A stretch of DNA of 64,000 nt from Agromyces cerinus (GTDB lineage: Bacteria > Actinomycetota > Actinomycetes > Actinomycetales > Microbacteriaceae), in NCBI RefSeq assembly GCF_016907835.1, contig NZ_JAFBCT010000001.1, forward strand, positions 62,001 to 126,000. The letters are read 5' to 3'. The notes under the pieces are model-generated. The model saw nothing but the letters and a program-made list of their open reading frames with translations. It did no database searches and had not been told where the DNA came from. Positions 42,694-51,457 of this stretch are shown piece after piece. The number at the start of each line of letters is the position of its first letter. The first letter of the stretch is position 1. Both the position numbers and the translations under genes were made by a program.

Positions 42694-42773
42694 CCCGGTG
42701 CGGCGCGCGCCCGCGACATCCGTTCTCTTGCTCTGGCTTTGCTCTTGCTCGCGATCGAGCGGGCGTCTCGTGA

Positions 42774-44000
42774 TCAGCTGTCGAGCGGGCGCAGCACGCC
42801 CTCGGGATCGCGCACGACGACGCGGGCGCGCCCATCGGGCGCCGCGCCGACGAGCGCCGGCGCCGCTGCGAACACACGCTTCGATCCCTCGCCGACACGG
42901 GTCACTTCGGAGAAGTCGAGCACGAGGCATCCGCCGTCGCCGACGAAGGGGGTGAGGCGCGTGAGCACCTCCTCGGCACCGGCGAAGAAGATCTCTCCGC
43001 GGAGCACCGCGACGGTGTCGGCGCCTTCGCGCTCGAGCGAGGCGATCGGCGACAGCGGCGCGCCGTGGTGCTGCAGCATGTGCAGGCCGTGCCGCTCCGA
43101 GAGCAGCTCGAGCGTCGCGACCCCGCGTGCGCTGTTGCCGCGCGCGTCGAGGCGCGGGCTGAAGGTGCCGATGCCGAACTGGCCGGGTTGCACCGCGGCG
43201 ATGCCGCCGCCGACCCCGCTCTTCGCGGGCAGCCCTACCCGCACGAGCCAGTCGCCCGACGCGTCGTACATGCCGCAGCTCGTCATGACGGCCATGGTCC
43301 ACCGGGCGGCGTCTTCACTGATGACGCGCTCGTCGGTCACGGGGTTCACGCCGCCGGTCGCGAGCGTCGCCGCCATGATCGCGAGGTCGCGCGCGTTGAC
43401 GGTGAGCGAGCACTGGCGGAAGTACGCGGTCGTCGCGACATCCGCCGTCGAACCGAGCGTGCCGGCCGAGCGGGTCAGGTAGGCGAGGGCGCGATTGCGA
43501 TCGCCGGTGGATGCCTCGGAGGAGAACACGTCTTCGTCGACCGAGAGGTCGCGGCCCGCGAACTTCGCGAGCCCGGCCTGCACGAGGGCGAACTTCTCCT
43601 CGGCCGTGTCGCCGCGCATGAGCGAGGTCGTCACGATGGCGCCGGCATTGATCATGGGGTTCAGCGGGCGGCCGGTTGCCGCCTCCAGGCTGATCGCGTT
43701 GAACGGCTCGCCGCTCGGTTCGAGGCCGACGTGCCGGATCACCTCGACGAGGCCGAGCGCATCGACCGCGAGCGCGAAGACGAAGGGCTTCGACACCGAC
43801 TGGATCGTGAACGTCGCGTCGCAGTCGCCGGCCTCGTGCACGACGCCATGGGTGCTCGCGAGCGCGGCGCCGAGCCGGTCTGGATCGACGATCGCGAGTT
43901 CGGGGATGTAGCTCGCGACCTCGCCGTCGTTGAGTGGGCGCACGTCGTCGAGCACCGACTCGAGCATGCGTCGAACGGGATCCCGCAATTCCGCGGCCAT
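42774..44000 (-). CDS. glsA: Glutaminase A with C-terminal STAS domain
   Basis: 408 aa. Serine-dependent glutaminase: TIQSVSKPF with catalytic Ser68 and Lys71 (S-x-x-K), NPMINAGAIVT and the GLPAKSGVGGGI loop. Converts glutamine to glutamate and ammonia in the cytoplasm. The last about 100 residues form a STAS-like domain (GADTVAVLRGEIFFAGAEEV, LVLDFSEVTRVGEG), a known extension of some bacterial glutaminases that may bind a regulator. ATG start. Stands alone, opposite to the HNH gene. Confidence 0.9.
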   Translation of the reverse strand: MAAELRDPVRRMLESVLDDVRPLNDGEVASYIPELAIVDPDRLGAALASTHGVVHEAGDCDATFTIQSVSKPFVFALAVDALGLVEVIRHVGLEPSGEPFNAISLEAATGRPLNPMINAGAIVTTSLMRGDTAEEKFALVQAGLAKFAGRDLSVDEDVFSSEASTGDRNRALAYLTRSAGTLGSTADVATTAYFRQCSLTVNARDLAIMAATLATGGVNPVTDERVISEDAARWTMAVMTSCGMYDASGDWLVRVGLPAKSGVGGGIAAVQPGQFGIGTFSPRLDARGNSARGVATLELLSERHGLHMLQHHGAPLSPIASLEREGADTVAVLRGEIFFAGAEEVLTRLTPFVGDGGCLVLDFSEVTRVGEGSKRVFAAAPALVGAAPDGRARVVVRDPEGVLRPLDS

Positions 44001-44170
44001 GGGGTCAGCCTACGAGGCCGAGGCGGCGAGCGGTGGAAATGGAGTTCGATCTCTTGGTCGACTCCTCCTCCACAGGTGTGCGATTACTTGAGTTATTCAC
44101 AGGCTGACCTGCTCTTTTAGAGCATTCTCGCGTCGGTTGGAATGTCGGTGGGTCGCGGCAGGATTGGGTT

Positions 44171-45574
44171 GTGAACGGAATCGTCGAGGTGCTCGAAGAG
44201 GTGCGGTCGTCGCTCCTGGGCGTCATGGAGTTCGACGATCCCGCCGGGTGGTCCGATGACGAGCTGCTCGCCGCGACGGCCGCGATCGAGGAGGTCGGCC
44301 GGGTGGTCGACGCGCGACGGGTCGCCTGCGCGGGCGAGGTCGGCGAGCGTTCCCGGGTCGAGCTGGGCGGTGAGCGGCTGTCGACCCGCCGCGGGTGCCG
44401 CTCCGCCGCCGAGCTCCTCGAGCGGGTCACGCAGGTGTCGGGCGCCGAGGCCCGGCGACGCAGTGCGCTCGGCACGGCCACGCGGAGCCGGCGCGGGTTG
44501 ACCGGTGACCCGATGGAGGCGCGGTTTCCCGAAGTCGCGGCGGCGCTCGCCGACGGAGAACTCGGGGCCGACGCCGCGTGCATGATCGTGCGCGAGCTCG
44601 ACGGCACCCGGCGCGTCGCCGACCCCGGCGACCTCCGCACGGCCGAGCACGAACTCGTCGCCGCGGCCGTCGCATCGGGCGATGCTGCACCGGTGCGCTG
44701 CTCCGCCGACGAGTTGCGGGTGCAGGCACAGGTGTGGGCCGCGTTCCTCGACCAAGACGGGCCAGAGCCCGACGACGAACGAGCGATGCGGCGGCGAGGC
44801 TTCCGATTCGGCCGCGCTCGCGACGGGCTCATCCCGGTCGGCGGCGAACTCCTGCCTGAGGTCGCGGCGGCGCTCGGCCGCATGTTCGATGCGCACCTCG
44901 CGCCGCGATCGGGCGGTGGTTTCATGACCGCCGACGAGCGCGCCGACCTCGAACGCAACGGCGAGCAGCGCACTGCCGACCAGCAGCGTCACGACGTCGT
45001 GGCGGCGATCATCGCCACCGCCGCCCGATCGGGTGAGCATCCGACGATCGGGGGCTCGGCGCCCACCGTGCTCGTGAGCGTTCGAGCCGCCGACCTCGAG
45101 GCCGGGCACGGGGTGGCGCATGCCGACGGGGTCGAGATCCCGGTGTCGATGCGCGCGGCCCGGCAGCTGATGTGCACCGGCGGTACGCAGCAGATCACCT
45201 TCGACAGTGCCGGCCGCATCATCGGGCTGGGATCGCCCGAGCGTTGCTTCACCCCGCATCAGCGCCGGGCGATCACGCTGCGCGATGGCGGCTGCCTGAT
45301 CCCGGGGTGCAGCGTGCCGGCCGCGTGGTGCGAGATCCACCACGTCGTTCCCGACGTCGACGGGGGCCCGACCCACACCGACAACGGCGTGCTGCTCTGC
45401 TGGTTCCATCACCGCACGATCGAGACGTCGGGGTGGGGCATCCGCATGGCCCGCGGGGTTCCGCAGGTGCGCACGCCCGCGTGGCTCGACCCGGGCGGCG
45501 GGTGGCGGCAGGTCACGAAATCACCGACGAGACTGGCCGATCGGGTCGAGCGAAGACCTGCTGCCGTGGCGTGA
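44171..45574 (+). CDS. DUF222 / HNH endonuclease domain protein
   Basis: 467 aa, GTG start. N-terminal DUF222 helical region (about 1-320) and C-terminal HNH: GCLIPGCSVPAAWCEIHHVVPD, then CWFHHRTI. This 13E12-like family is multi-copy in actinobacteria and may be mobile or selfish, with no proven function. 170 bp of upstream sequence after glsA is AT-richer (TTACTTGAGTTATTCACAGG..), probably its promoter region. Confidence 0.88.
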   Translation: MNGIVEVLEEVRSSLLGVMEFDDPAGWSDDELLAATAAIEEVGRVVDARRVACAGEVGERSRVELGGERLSTRRGCRSAAELLERVTQVSGAEARRRSALGTATRSRRGLTGDPMEARFPEVAAALADGELGADAACMIVRELDGTRRVADPGDLRTAEHELVAAAVASGDAAPVRCSADELRVQAQVWAAFLDQDGPEPDDERAMRRRGFRFGRARDGLIPVGGELLPEVAAALGRMFDAHLAPRSGGGFMTADERADLERNGEQRTADQQRHDVVAAIIATAARSGEHPTIGGSAPTVLVSVRAADLEAGHGVAHADGVEIPVSMRAARQLMCTGGTQQITFDSAGRIIGLGSPERCFTPHQRRAITLRDGGCLIPGCSVPAAWCEIHHVVPDVDGGPTHTDNGVLLCWFHHRTIETSGWGIRMARGVPQVRTPAWLDPGGGWRQVTKSPTRLADRVERRPAAVA

Positions 45575-45607
45575 CGTACCGTCGCATCGCGCGGTGCGAG
45601 ACGAGCC

Positions 45608-45664
45608 GAGGGCGGTGCCTCAGCGCGAGGGCGGTGCCTCAGCGCGAGGGCGGTGCATCAGCGC
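45608..45664. repeat. Three tandem copies of a 19-bp unit
   Basis: GAGGGCGGTGCCTCAGCGC repeats at 45608-45626, 45627-45645 and 45646-45664. The third copy has one change (CATCA for CCTCA) and spans the TGA stop of the minus-strand efflux-type gene, so the unit has grown from the gene's 3' end into the spacer. Confidence 0.9.
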
Positions 45665-46152
45665 GCGAGCGAGACGCCGATGGTTGCGAGCACCCCGAAC
45701 ACCACGCCCCAGAGCACGATCGAGATGATCTGCCAGAGGATCACGGCGTTGCGGTTCGCACCGAACGACACCATCGCGGCCGAGGTGAACTGGCTCGGCA
45801 GGATGGCCGGGCCGACGAGGCTCACCCCTGCGACGCCGTACTTGTCGAACGCCCGGCGGACCTTCTCGCGGCGCGGCGACTCGACGCGTTCCTCGCCGGT
45901 GCCGTCGGCGACGGCCTTGCCGGCGACGACCCTGCCGCGCACCCCGTGCGCCGTCATCACGAAGATGAGCATCGAGATGATGTTGCCGACCACGGCTGCA
46001 CCGATCGCGATCGCGGTCGGCAGCCCGATGAGCACCCCGATGACCGAGCCGAAGTAGGAATCGACGAACGGGATCGCGGCGACGATCATCACCCCGAACC
46101 ACTGGAGGAAGGAGGGGAGGGAAGCGGCGAAGTCCTGCAGGGCGTCGATCAC
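45658..46152 (-). CDS. Small multidrug efflux-type membrane protein (COG2426-like)
   Basis: 164 aa, GTG start with AAAGGA upstream. Four to five hydrophobic segments (WFGVMIVAAIPFVDSY; GVLIGLPTAIAIGAAVVGNIISMLIFV; KYGVAGVSLVGPAILPSQ; ILWQIISIVLWGVVFGVLATIG) and the FVDSYFGSVIG / GPAILPSQF patterns of the DedA-like small export family. Substrate unknown. Its stop lies in a 19-bp tandem repeat. Confidence 0.75.
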   Translation of the reverse strand: MIDALQDFAASLPSFLQWFGVMIVAAIPFVDSYFGSVIGVLIGLPTAIAIGAAVVGNIISMLIFVMTAHGVRGRVVAGKAVADGTGEERVESPRREKVRRAFDKYGVAGVSLVGPAILPSQFTSAAMVSFGANRNAVILWQIISIVLWGVVFGVLATIGVSLAR

Positions 46153-46294
46153 GACGAGTCCTTTCGTAGGGGAGGTTGGTTCGGTTCAATCCTTCGCGGC
46201 GCGGTCCCTCGGCGGCAGTGCCGCGGTGTCAGGTCATGCCGTGGGATTCCGCACGCCGGAGCATGACAAATGTCACTGGCCTAGGCTCGAATCC

Positions 46295-47518
46295 ATGCCT
46301 GCCGAACCCGCCCGCAGTGTGCAGACGACGTGGCTGTACACGCTCGGGTCGATCGTCTTCTTCTTCGGGTTCCTCGACCTCGTCGTCGCACTGTCGATGC
46401 TCGAGGCGTACCTGCGCACCGACGACGTCGTGACCGCCGTGCTCGTCGTGCTGATGCTCGTCGCGTCGGCGATGCAGCTGCGGTACTGCTGGTTCCTGCG
46501 CGTCGGGCGCGGCGGCGGCCTGCCGAACCCGTGGTGGACGGCGGCGCTCGTGGCACCCGCCTCGGTCGTCTGGGTGCTCGGCCTCTTCTCCCAGGCCGAC
46601 GCGCTCGCGGCCGCGGTGCCGCTCTGGGCCGCGGCGAGCCTCATCGCGTGCCTGCTGCCGAAGCCGCAGCGCCGGCTCGTGCTGCTCGTCGGCCTGATCA
46701 CGGTGATCGCGCACCCGATGCTCGCCACCGCCGTGACCGGCGAGCAGTTCGTCTTCGGACGCACGTCGGACACCTGGATGATCGCCATCTTCGCGGCGAT
46801 GCTGCCGGTCATGCTGCTCACGAGCATGTGGTGGTGGGAGGTCGTTGTGCAGCTCGACCGGCACCGTCGCACCGCAGCCGAACTCGCTGTGACGCAGGAG
46901 CGCCTGCGCTTCGCCAGCGACCTGCACGACATCCAGGGCCACCATCTGCAGGTCATCTCGCTGAAGTCCGAGCTCGCCGAGCGCATGCTCGAGATCGACC
47001 CCGCCGCCGCCCGCGAGCTCGTGCACGAGACCCGCCTGATCGCGAAGCAGGCGCTCGAAGAGACGCGCTCGCTCGTCGCCGGCTACCGGCACGTCGCCTT
47101 CGACGACGAGCTCGAGAACGCCCGCGAGGTGCTCACCGCGTCGGGTGCCGAGTGCACCCTGCGACTCGGCCCATCGCCCGCCGACGCTCTGGTGCAGAGC
47201 GCGCTCGCTTCGGTCGTGCGCGAGGCCACGACCAACATCCTGCGACACAGCGAGGCGACGACAGTGACGATCCAACTGACCACGACGGCTGAGCTCACCG
47301 AGCTCGCGATCGTGAACGACGGCATCCAGGTGACGGATGCCTCGGCGCCCGGCCCCGCCGTTGGCGCCGCCGTGTCGCGCGCGCCCGGCTCCGGGCTCGC
47401 GGGCCTGCGCGAGCGGCTCGCCGCCGTGGGCGGCACGATCGAGACGGCGACGGACGCCTCGGGCGCCCGCTTCGAGCTTCGGGCCACGGTGCCCGTCGGG
47501 GCGCGGGTCGCAGCGTGA
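46295..47518 (+). CDS. DesK-like sensor histidine kinase
   Basis: 407 aa from ATG 46295. Five or six membrane segments in the first 185 residues without a large external loop, as in the membrane-thickness sensor DesK. HisKA_3: QERLRFASDLHDIQGHHLQ with His211. HATPase: VVREATTNILRHSE and LAIVNDGI. The second His-rich stretch GHHLQVISLK fits the DesK subgroup. Its stop overlaps the regulator start (GTGA). A Met further upstream is not favoured. Confidence 0.88.
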   Translation: MPAEPARSVQTTWLYTLGSIVFFFGFLDLVVALSMLEAYLRTDDVVTAVLVVLMLVASAMQLRYCWFLRVGRGGGLPNPWWTAALVAPASVVWVLGLFSQADALAAAVPLWAAASLIACLLPKPQRRLVLLVGLITVIAHPMLATAVTGEQFVFGRTSDTWMIAIFAAMLPVMLLTSMWWWEVVVQLDRHRRTAAELAVTQERLRFASDLHDIQGHHLQVISLKSELAERMLEIDPAAARELVHETRLIAKQALEETRSLVAGYRHVAFDDELENAREVLTASGAECTLRLGPSPADALVQSALASVVREATTNILRHSEATTVTIQLTTTAELTELAIVNDGIQVTDASAPGPAVGAAVSRAPGSGLAGLRERLAAVGGTIETATDASGARFELRATVPVGARVAA

Positions 47519-48126
47519 GCGGCGGCATCCGTCTGCTCATCGCCGACGACGAGCACCTGATCCGCGGCGCCCTCGTGGCGCTCCTGAACCTCGAGCCCGA
47601 CATCGAGGTCGTCGCGAGCGCCGACAACGGCGTGACCGCCGTCGAACAGGCGATCGCGACGGTGCCCGACGTGTGCCTGCTCGACCTCGAGATGCCGCAC
47701 GCCGACGGGCTCGAGGCGGCCGCGCGCATCCTCGCCGCGGTGCCGACGCGCGTCGTGATCGTGACCCGGCATGCGCGCCCCGGCGTGCTGCGGCGGGCAC
47801 TGGCGTCGAAGGTCTCGGGCTTCGTGCCGAAGTCGACGCCGGCAGAAGACCTCGCCCACGTCATTCGAGACGTCGCCGCCGGTCGCCGTTACATCGACCC
47901 CGAGATCGCGGCGACCGCGCTCACGGCGGAGCGCTGCCCGCTCACCGACCGCGAGCTCGATGCGTTGCGGTTCAGCCGTTCGACGACGAGCGTGCAGCAG
48001 ATCGCCGAACGCCTGCACCTGGCTCAGGGCACCGTGCGCAACTATCTCTCGTCGGCGATGACGAAGCTCGACGCCTCATCGCGGCACGAGGCCGCCGAGA
48101 AGGCGTGGCAGCAGGGCTGGATCTGA
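47515..48126 (+). CDS. DesR-like NarL-family response regulator
   Basis: 203 aa. Receiver with LLIADDE and phospho-acceptor Asp57 (CLLDLEMPHADG). HTH: LTDRELDALRFSRSTTSVQQIAERLHLAQGTVRNYLSSAMTKL. DesR-type proteins have the same TVRNYLSSAMTKL ending, and control fatty acid desaturase in Bacillus. No desaturase is next door, so targets are elsewhere. GTG start in GTGA overlap with the kinase. Confidence 0.9.
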   Translation: MSGGIRLLIADDEHLIRGALVALLNLEPDIEVVASADNGVTAVEQAIATVPDVCLLDLEMPHADGLEAAARILAAVPTRVVIVTRHARPGVLRRALASKVSGFVPKSTPAEDLAHVIRDVAAGRRYIDPEIAATALTAERCPLTDRELDALRFSRSTTSVQQIAERLHLAQGTVRNYLSSAMTKLDASSRHEAAEKAWQQGWI

Positions 48127-48157
48127 GGGCTGGCCTCCGGCTGCGCCGGGTCGCCGC

Positions 48158-48742
48158 TCAGGGCGCCAGGCTCGGCAGGAGCGACGCGATGCTGCGCGCG
48201 GCGAAGGCCGCGGCATCCGGCACCTCGCGCTTGCCGTCGTACGCCGCGAGGAACGCGCGGTGGAACGCGACGCCGACGATGAGGCGAGCAGCGGACTCGA
48301 GGTCGGCATCGGCGCGGATGCGTCCGGCCGACTGCTCCTCGCCGAGCAGGTGCGCAACGAGCGGCACGACGCCCTCGGGGCCGTAGCCGTGCGCCCGCAC
48401 TCCTTCGCGATGCTCGGCCAGCAGCTCGGGTGCTCCGAAGATCGATGCCGCCATCGGAAAGGTCTTCGTGTAGAACGAGAGCAGCGCGGTCACGATGCTC
48501 GCGAGAGTCTCGGGCAGAGCTGCGCGATCGGATGCCTCGGGCAGCTCGATGCGCGGCATCCGCTCGGTGAGGACCGCCAGGAAGAGCTCCTGCTTGTCGG
48601 CGAAGTTCTTGTAGATGAGCGCCTCAGAGCAGCCGGCGGCGCGGGCCAGCTCACGCGTCGTGGCGCCGACGACGCCGCGCTCGACGAGCACGATCGCAGC
48701 GGCGTCGAGGATGCGGTCGCGGCTGGTGGGGAGCTGGGACAT
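48158..48742 (-). CDS. TetR-family repressor
   Basis: 194 aa from ATG 48742 with GGAAGG upstream. N-terminal HTH: SRDRILDAAAIVLVERGVVGATTRELARAAGCSEALIYKNF, followed by the ligand domain. Divergent from an NAD(P)H-binding protein gene, with two palindromes in the gap, so probably regulates itself and that gene. Confidence 0.9.
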   Translation of the reverse strand: MSQLPTSRDRILDAAAIVLVERGVVGATTRELARAAGCSEALIYKNFADKQELFLAVLTERMPRIELPEASDRAALPETLASIVTALLSFYTKTFPMAASIFGAPELLAEHREGVRAHGYGPEGVVPLVAHLLGEEQSAGRIRADADLESAARLIVGVAFHRAFLAAYDGKREVPDAAAFAARSIASLLPSLAP

Positions 48743-48760
48743 GGGGCCTTCCACTTGACA

Positions 48761-48778
48761 GGTGAGTGTTTGCTCACC
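48761..48778. promoter_or_regulatory. Putative TetR operator, proximal
   Basis: GGTGAG-TGTTTG-CTCACC: 6-bp arms identical to the ends of the better operator 15 bp away. It lies 19 bp upstream of the tetR start. Confidence 0.65.
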
Positions 48779-48792
48779 GTATCATCGGAGGT

Positions 48793-48814
48793 GGTGAGTA
48801 AATGCTTACTCACC
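48793..48814. promoter_or_regulatory. Putative TetR operator, strong palindrome
   Basis: GGTGAGTAA-ATGC-TTACTCACC, perfect 9-bp arms. It sits 24 bp before the NAD(P)H-binding gene start and would block its promoter. Typical of an autoregulated TetR pair. Confidence 0.8.
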
Positions 48815-48837
48815 CCATTCCGACTGAAGGATCAGCC

Positions 48838-49461
48838 ATGAGAATCGCAGTACTGGGAGCTTCGGGCCGCACAGGCGGCCTCATCGTCGACGCGGCGCGA
48901 GCACGGGGCCACGAGGTGGTCGCGGTCGTGCGGCGTGCGGCCTCCGCGCCGAGCGGCGTCACCGAACGCGTCGCCGAGGGGCGCGACGCCGACGCGCTCA
49001 CTGCGGCACTCGACGGCGCCGACGCCGCGGTGTTCGCGATCGGGCCGACCGCGGCGAGCACCGACCACGCCGTGATGCGAGAGAGCATGCCGGCACTCGT
49101 GAGCGCCATGCGCGCCGCAGACGTGCGGCGCCTCGTGGTGGTCAGCGCGAGCGGGCCGTTCACCGACGGCGACGACCCGTTCCTCAAGTTCGTGGCGAAG
49201 CCGATCGTGCAGCGCATCCTGCGCGAGCCCTTCTCCGACTTCGTCGCGACCGAGCCAGTCGTGCGGTCGAGCGCGCTCGACTGGACGATCGTGCGACCGC
49301 CGCAACTCAAGGACGGAGATGCGCGTGGCCGCTACCGTCGCACCGACGGCGGGGGAGTTCGGTTCGGGATCTCGATCCGCCGGGCCGACCTGGCAGCGGC
49401 CGTGCTCGACGTGCTCGACGACGACACGACGGTCGGGGCGACGATCACGGTCGCCGCATAG
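48838..49461 (+). CDS. NAD(P)H-binding protein (atypical SDR, NmrA-like)
   Basis: 207 aa. Rossmann motif IAVLGASGRTGG at the start, VVVSASG and WTIVRPPQLKDG typical of NAD(P)-binding 'SDR_a5/NmrA' proteins without catalytic Tyr-Lys. GAAGGA lies before ATG 48838. Controlled by the divergent TetR. It may be an oxidoreductase or a redox sensor. Confidence 0.85.
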   Translation: MRIAVLGASGRTGGLIVDAARARGHEVVAVVRRAASAPSGVTERVAEGRDADALTAALDGADAAVFAIGPTAASTDHAVMRESMPALVSAMRAADVRRLVVVSASGPFTDGDDPFLKFVAKPIVQRILREPFSDFVATEPVVRSSALDWTIVRPPQLKDGDARGRYRRTDGGGVRFGISIRRADLAAAVLDVLDDDTTVGATITVAA

Positions 49462-49467
49462 CGGTCG

Positions 49468-49755
49468 TCAGCCGTCGAGCACCTCGAGGTCGACCACGAT
49501 CTCGTCGCCCTCGCCGATGCCCTCGGCCTTCAGCACGGCCTTCTTGAGCGGCAGCGCGTAGGTCTCGCCGCCCGGGAAGATCGAGGTGCTCCACGTCGTG
49601 CCGCCGACCGTCGCGATCACTCGCACGGAGTCGAAGCCACGCGGCATCCGCGGCTGGTCGGAGATGTCGGCGCTCGGCTCGGCCGGCACGTCGACGAAGA
49701 ACCAGTTGCGTCGCGCCGTCCATTCGTAGATCTCGGCGGTGAAGCGGATGCGCAT
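49468..49755 (-). CDS. DUF1905 protein
   Basis: 95 aa beginning MRIRFTAEIYEWTARRNWFFVDVP, with GTTTWSTSIFPGG, YALPLKKAVLKAEGIGEGDEI and VDLEVLDG, the full DUF1905 pattern (a small beta barrel, role unknown). ATG 49755 fits the family's start; longer in-frame ATG at 49803 adds non-conserved residues. Confidence 0.85.
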   Translation of the reverse strand: MRIRFTAEIYEWTARRNWFFVDVPAEPSADISDQPRMPRGFDSVRVIATVGGTTWSTSIFPGGETYALPLKKAVLKAEGIGEGDEIVVDLEVLDG

Positions 49756-49979
49756 GTCGCGATCGTACTCGGGACCGGTGACGGGCGGCCGGGTCACCCT
49801 CACGGGCTTCGGGCCCGCGTCTAAGGTAGGGCGGTTCGTCTGAGGTGTTCACCGCCGTCTGAGGTGCCGAATCCGGCCCGAAGATGAGGCACACGCCCGA
49901 TACGCGACCCCTACCTCAGCGAGGAATCTGGTCTCAGTGGCCGGAACCCGGCCCGGCAGGTCTCGAAGGGATCGGAATC

Positions 49980-50192
49980 ATGAACCTCGCATACGGCTAC
50001 GTGGCACAGACGCTGCAGATGCACGACGAGCTCGAAGCGGGTCGCGTCAACGAGCGGCGCCGGAACGCCGCCGACCGCCTGGCGCAGGAGGGCGAGCGCG
50101 CCGATGGCCGTCACGGCCTCGCGGGCCGGTTCGCCGAGTGGCGCCAGGGGCGCTCACGGCAGCGCATCCACGGCCTTCCGGTGGCGCACTGA
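49980..50192 (+). CDS. Small charged protein
   Basis: 70 aa from ATG 49980 with GAAGGGATCGG upstream, a good ribosome site. Helical and Arg/Glu-rich (HDELEAGRVNERRRNAADRL). No family recognised. A direct repeat CGTCTGAGGTG is present in the upstream gap at 49837-49847 and 49856-49866. Confidence 0.5.
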   Translation: MNLAYGYVAQTLQMHDELEAGRVNERRRNAADRLAQEGERADGRHGLAGRFAEWRQGRSRQRIHGLPVAH

Positions 50193-50226
50193 TCGCGGCG
50201 GGGTCCCGCCCACCGCGCTCATCCCG

Positions 50227-51321
50227 TCAGCCCGCGGCCGCGATGACCTCGCGGTGCAGGGCGAGCAGGCTCGCCGTTCGGTCGGCCGGGCCGCGGCCGA
50301 AGCCGCACTCCGTGCCGACGCCGAAGGCGGCGACGCCCGCTGCTGCGAACGCGTCACGCGCGGGAGCGATGCGGGCGAGCGCACCGTCGACGCCGTCTTC
50401 ATGGTGCACGAGGCCGAGGAAGGGGGTCGTCTCGGCGGGCAGCGCCCACCCGGCGAGGGGCGCGAAGTACGCGGCATCCGTGCGCTCGATCGGCACCGGC
50501 AGGTGCACCCAGTCGATCGGCCGGTCGAGCTGGGCTGCGAGGGCGTTCGCGACCGCGACGAGCCGGCCCGCGTCGGTCGGCTCGACGAAGTGCTTCTCGG
50601 CGACGTCGCCGTAGCAGAGGTGGAATCCGAGCTGCGCACCGGCGGGCACGCGGGCCGCGAGCTCGGCGGCGAGGCCGGCGATCGCACCGACGAGTTCCGG
50701 CGCATCGGCGCCGCCCTCGGTGAAGAAGGCCTCGAGCGGGCCGCCGCCGAGGCTCACGCCCTCGAGGTAGGCGAACTCGGTCGCCATGTCGATCTGCACG
50801 GCGAGGTCATCGGCCGGAATCTCCGCAGCGATGCGGTCGACCTCGGCCGCGAGGGCCGCGGCGTACGCCGGGTACACGCCGGCACGGTCGGCCGGATCCA
50901 CATAGGTCGTGATCGGCGCGAGGGGCGACGGCAGACACACCTGGAAACGGGTGCCCGCGGGGATCGCACCCTCGTCGCGCAGGCGGGTGAAGTCGGCATA
51001 GCTCGCGGCGGCGGCATCCGCGTAGCCGAGCGAGCCGAACACGAGGTCGGCTGCCGCGACCGAACCATCGAGCACGAGCGGGCGCAGGTCGAAGCCCGCG
51101 ACGATGATCGGGTCGATCGGCACGCGGCTGAGGCCGTCGACCGCGTCGAACGCGGCACCCTGGAACAGGATCCAGTGGAACCGCTCGCCGACCTCGCCGT
51201 CGGGGATGCGCGCAAGCCCGCCGCCGAGCTCCGCCGCGACGACGCGGAAGGTCGCCTCGGCGGTGGGCTGGTTGATCGATCCGACGAGGTGGGCACCGGT
51301 GACGCGGGGGAGTTCAGGCAT
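50227..51321 (-). CDS. MetE-like (cobalamin-independent methionine synthase C-terminal fold) protein
   Basis: 364 aa from ATG 51321. The pattern FHLCYGD (His-x-Cys) and TECGFGRGP (Cys) correspond to the zinc ligands of the MetE catalytic domain, and the length fits a stand-alone TIM barrel. It lacks the N-terminal folate-binding half, so it is not full MetE. Such 'core' proteins are of uncertain substrate, possibly transferring methyl groups. Upstream in-frame sequence has no coding character. Confidence 0.8.
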   Translation of the reverse strand: MPELPRVTGAHLVGSINQPTAEATFRVVAAELGGGLARIPDGEVGERFHWILFQGAAFDAVDGLSRVPIDPIIVAGFDLRPLVLDGSVAAADLVFGSLGYADAAAASYADFTRLRDEGAIPAGTRFQVCLPSPLAPITTYVDPADRAGVYPAYAAALAAEVDRIAAEIPADDLAVQIDMATEFAYLEGVSLGGGPLEAFFTEGGADAPELVGAIAGLAAELAARVPAGAQLGFHLCYGDVAEKHFVEPTDAGRLVAVANALAAQLDRPIDWVHLPVPIERTDAAYFAPLAGWALPAETTPFLGLVHHEDGVDGALARIAPARDAFAAAGVAAFGVGTECGFGRGPADRTASLLALHREVIAAAG

Positions 51322-51457
51322 CCAGCAATCGTAGATCGGGGCCGCGGCGCATGACGCGCGACGGCGGCGGGCACCCCTCGGGCGGGGTCTTGCCGCGGCA
51401 TCCCGCCCGTCGTAGTGTCGCGTGCGACTGCGCTGCTCACCGACGATCGGAGTCGAC

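Noticed and set aside
44171..45574. DUF222-HNH as a member of the defence system
   Set aside because: It is a multi-copy actinobacterial family, 20 kb from the island and without defence neighbours.
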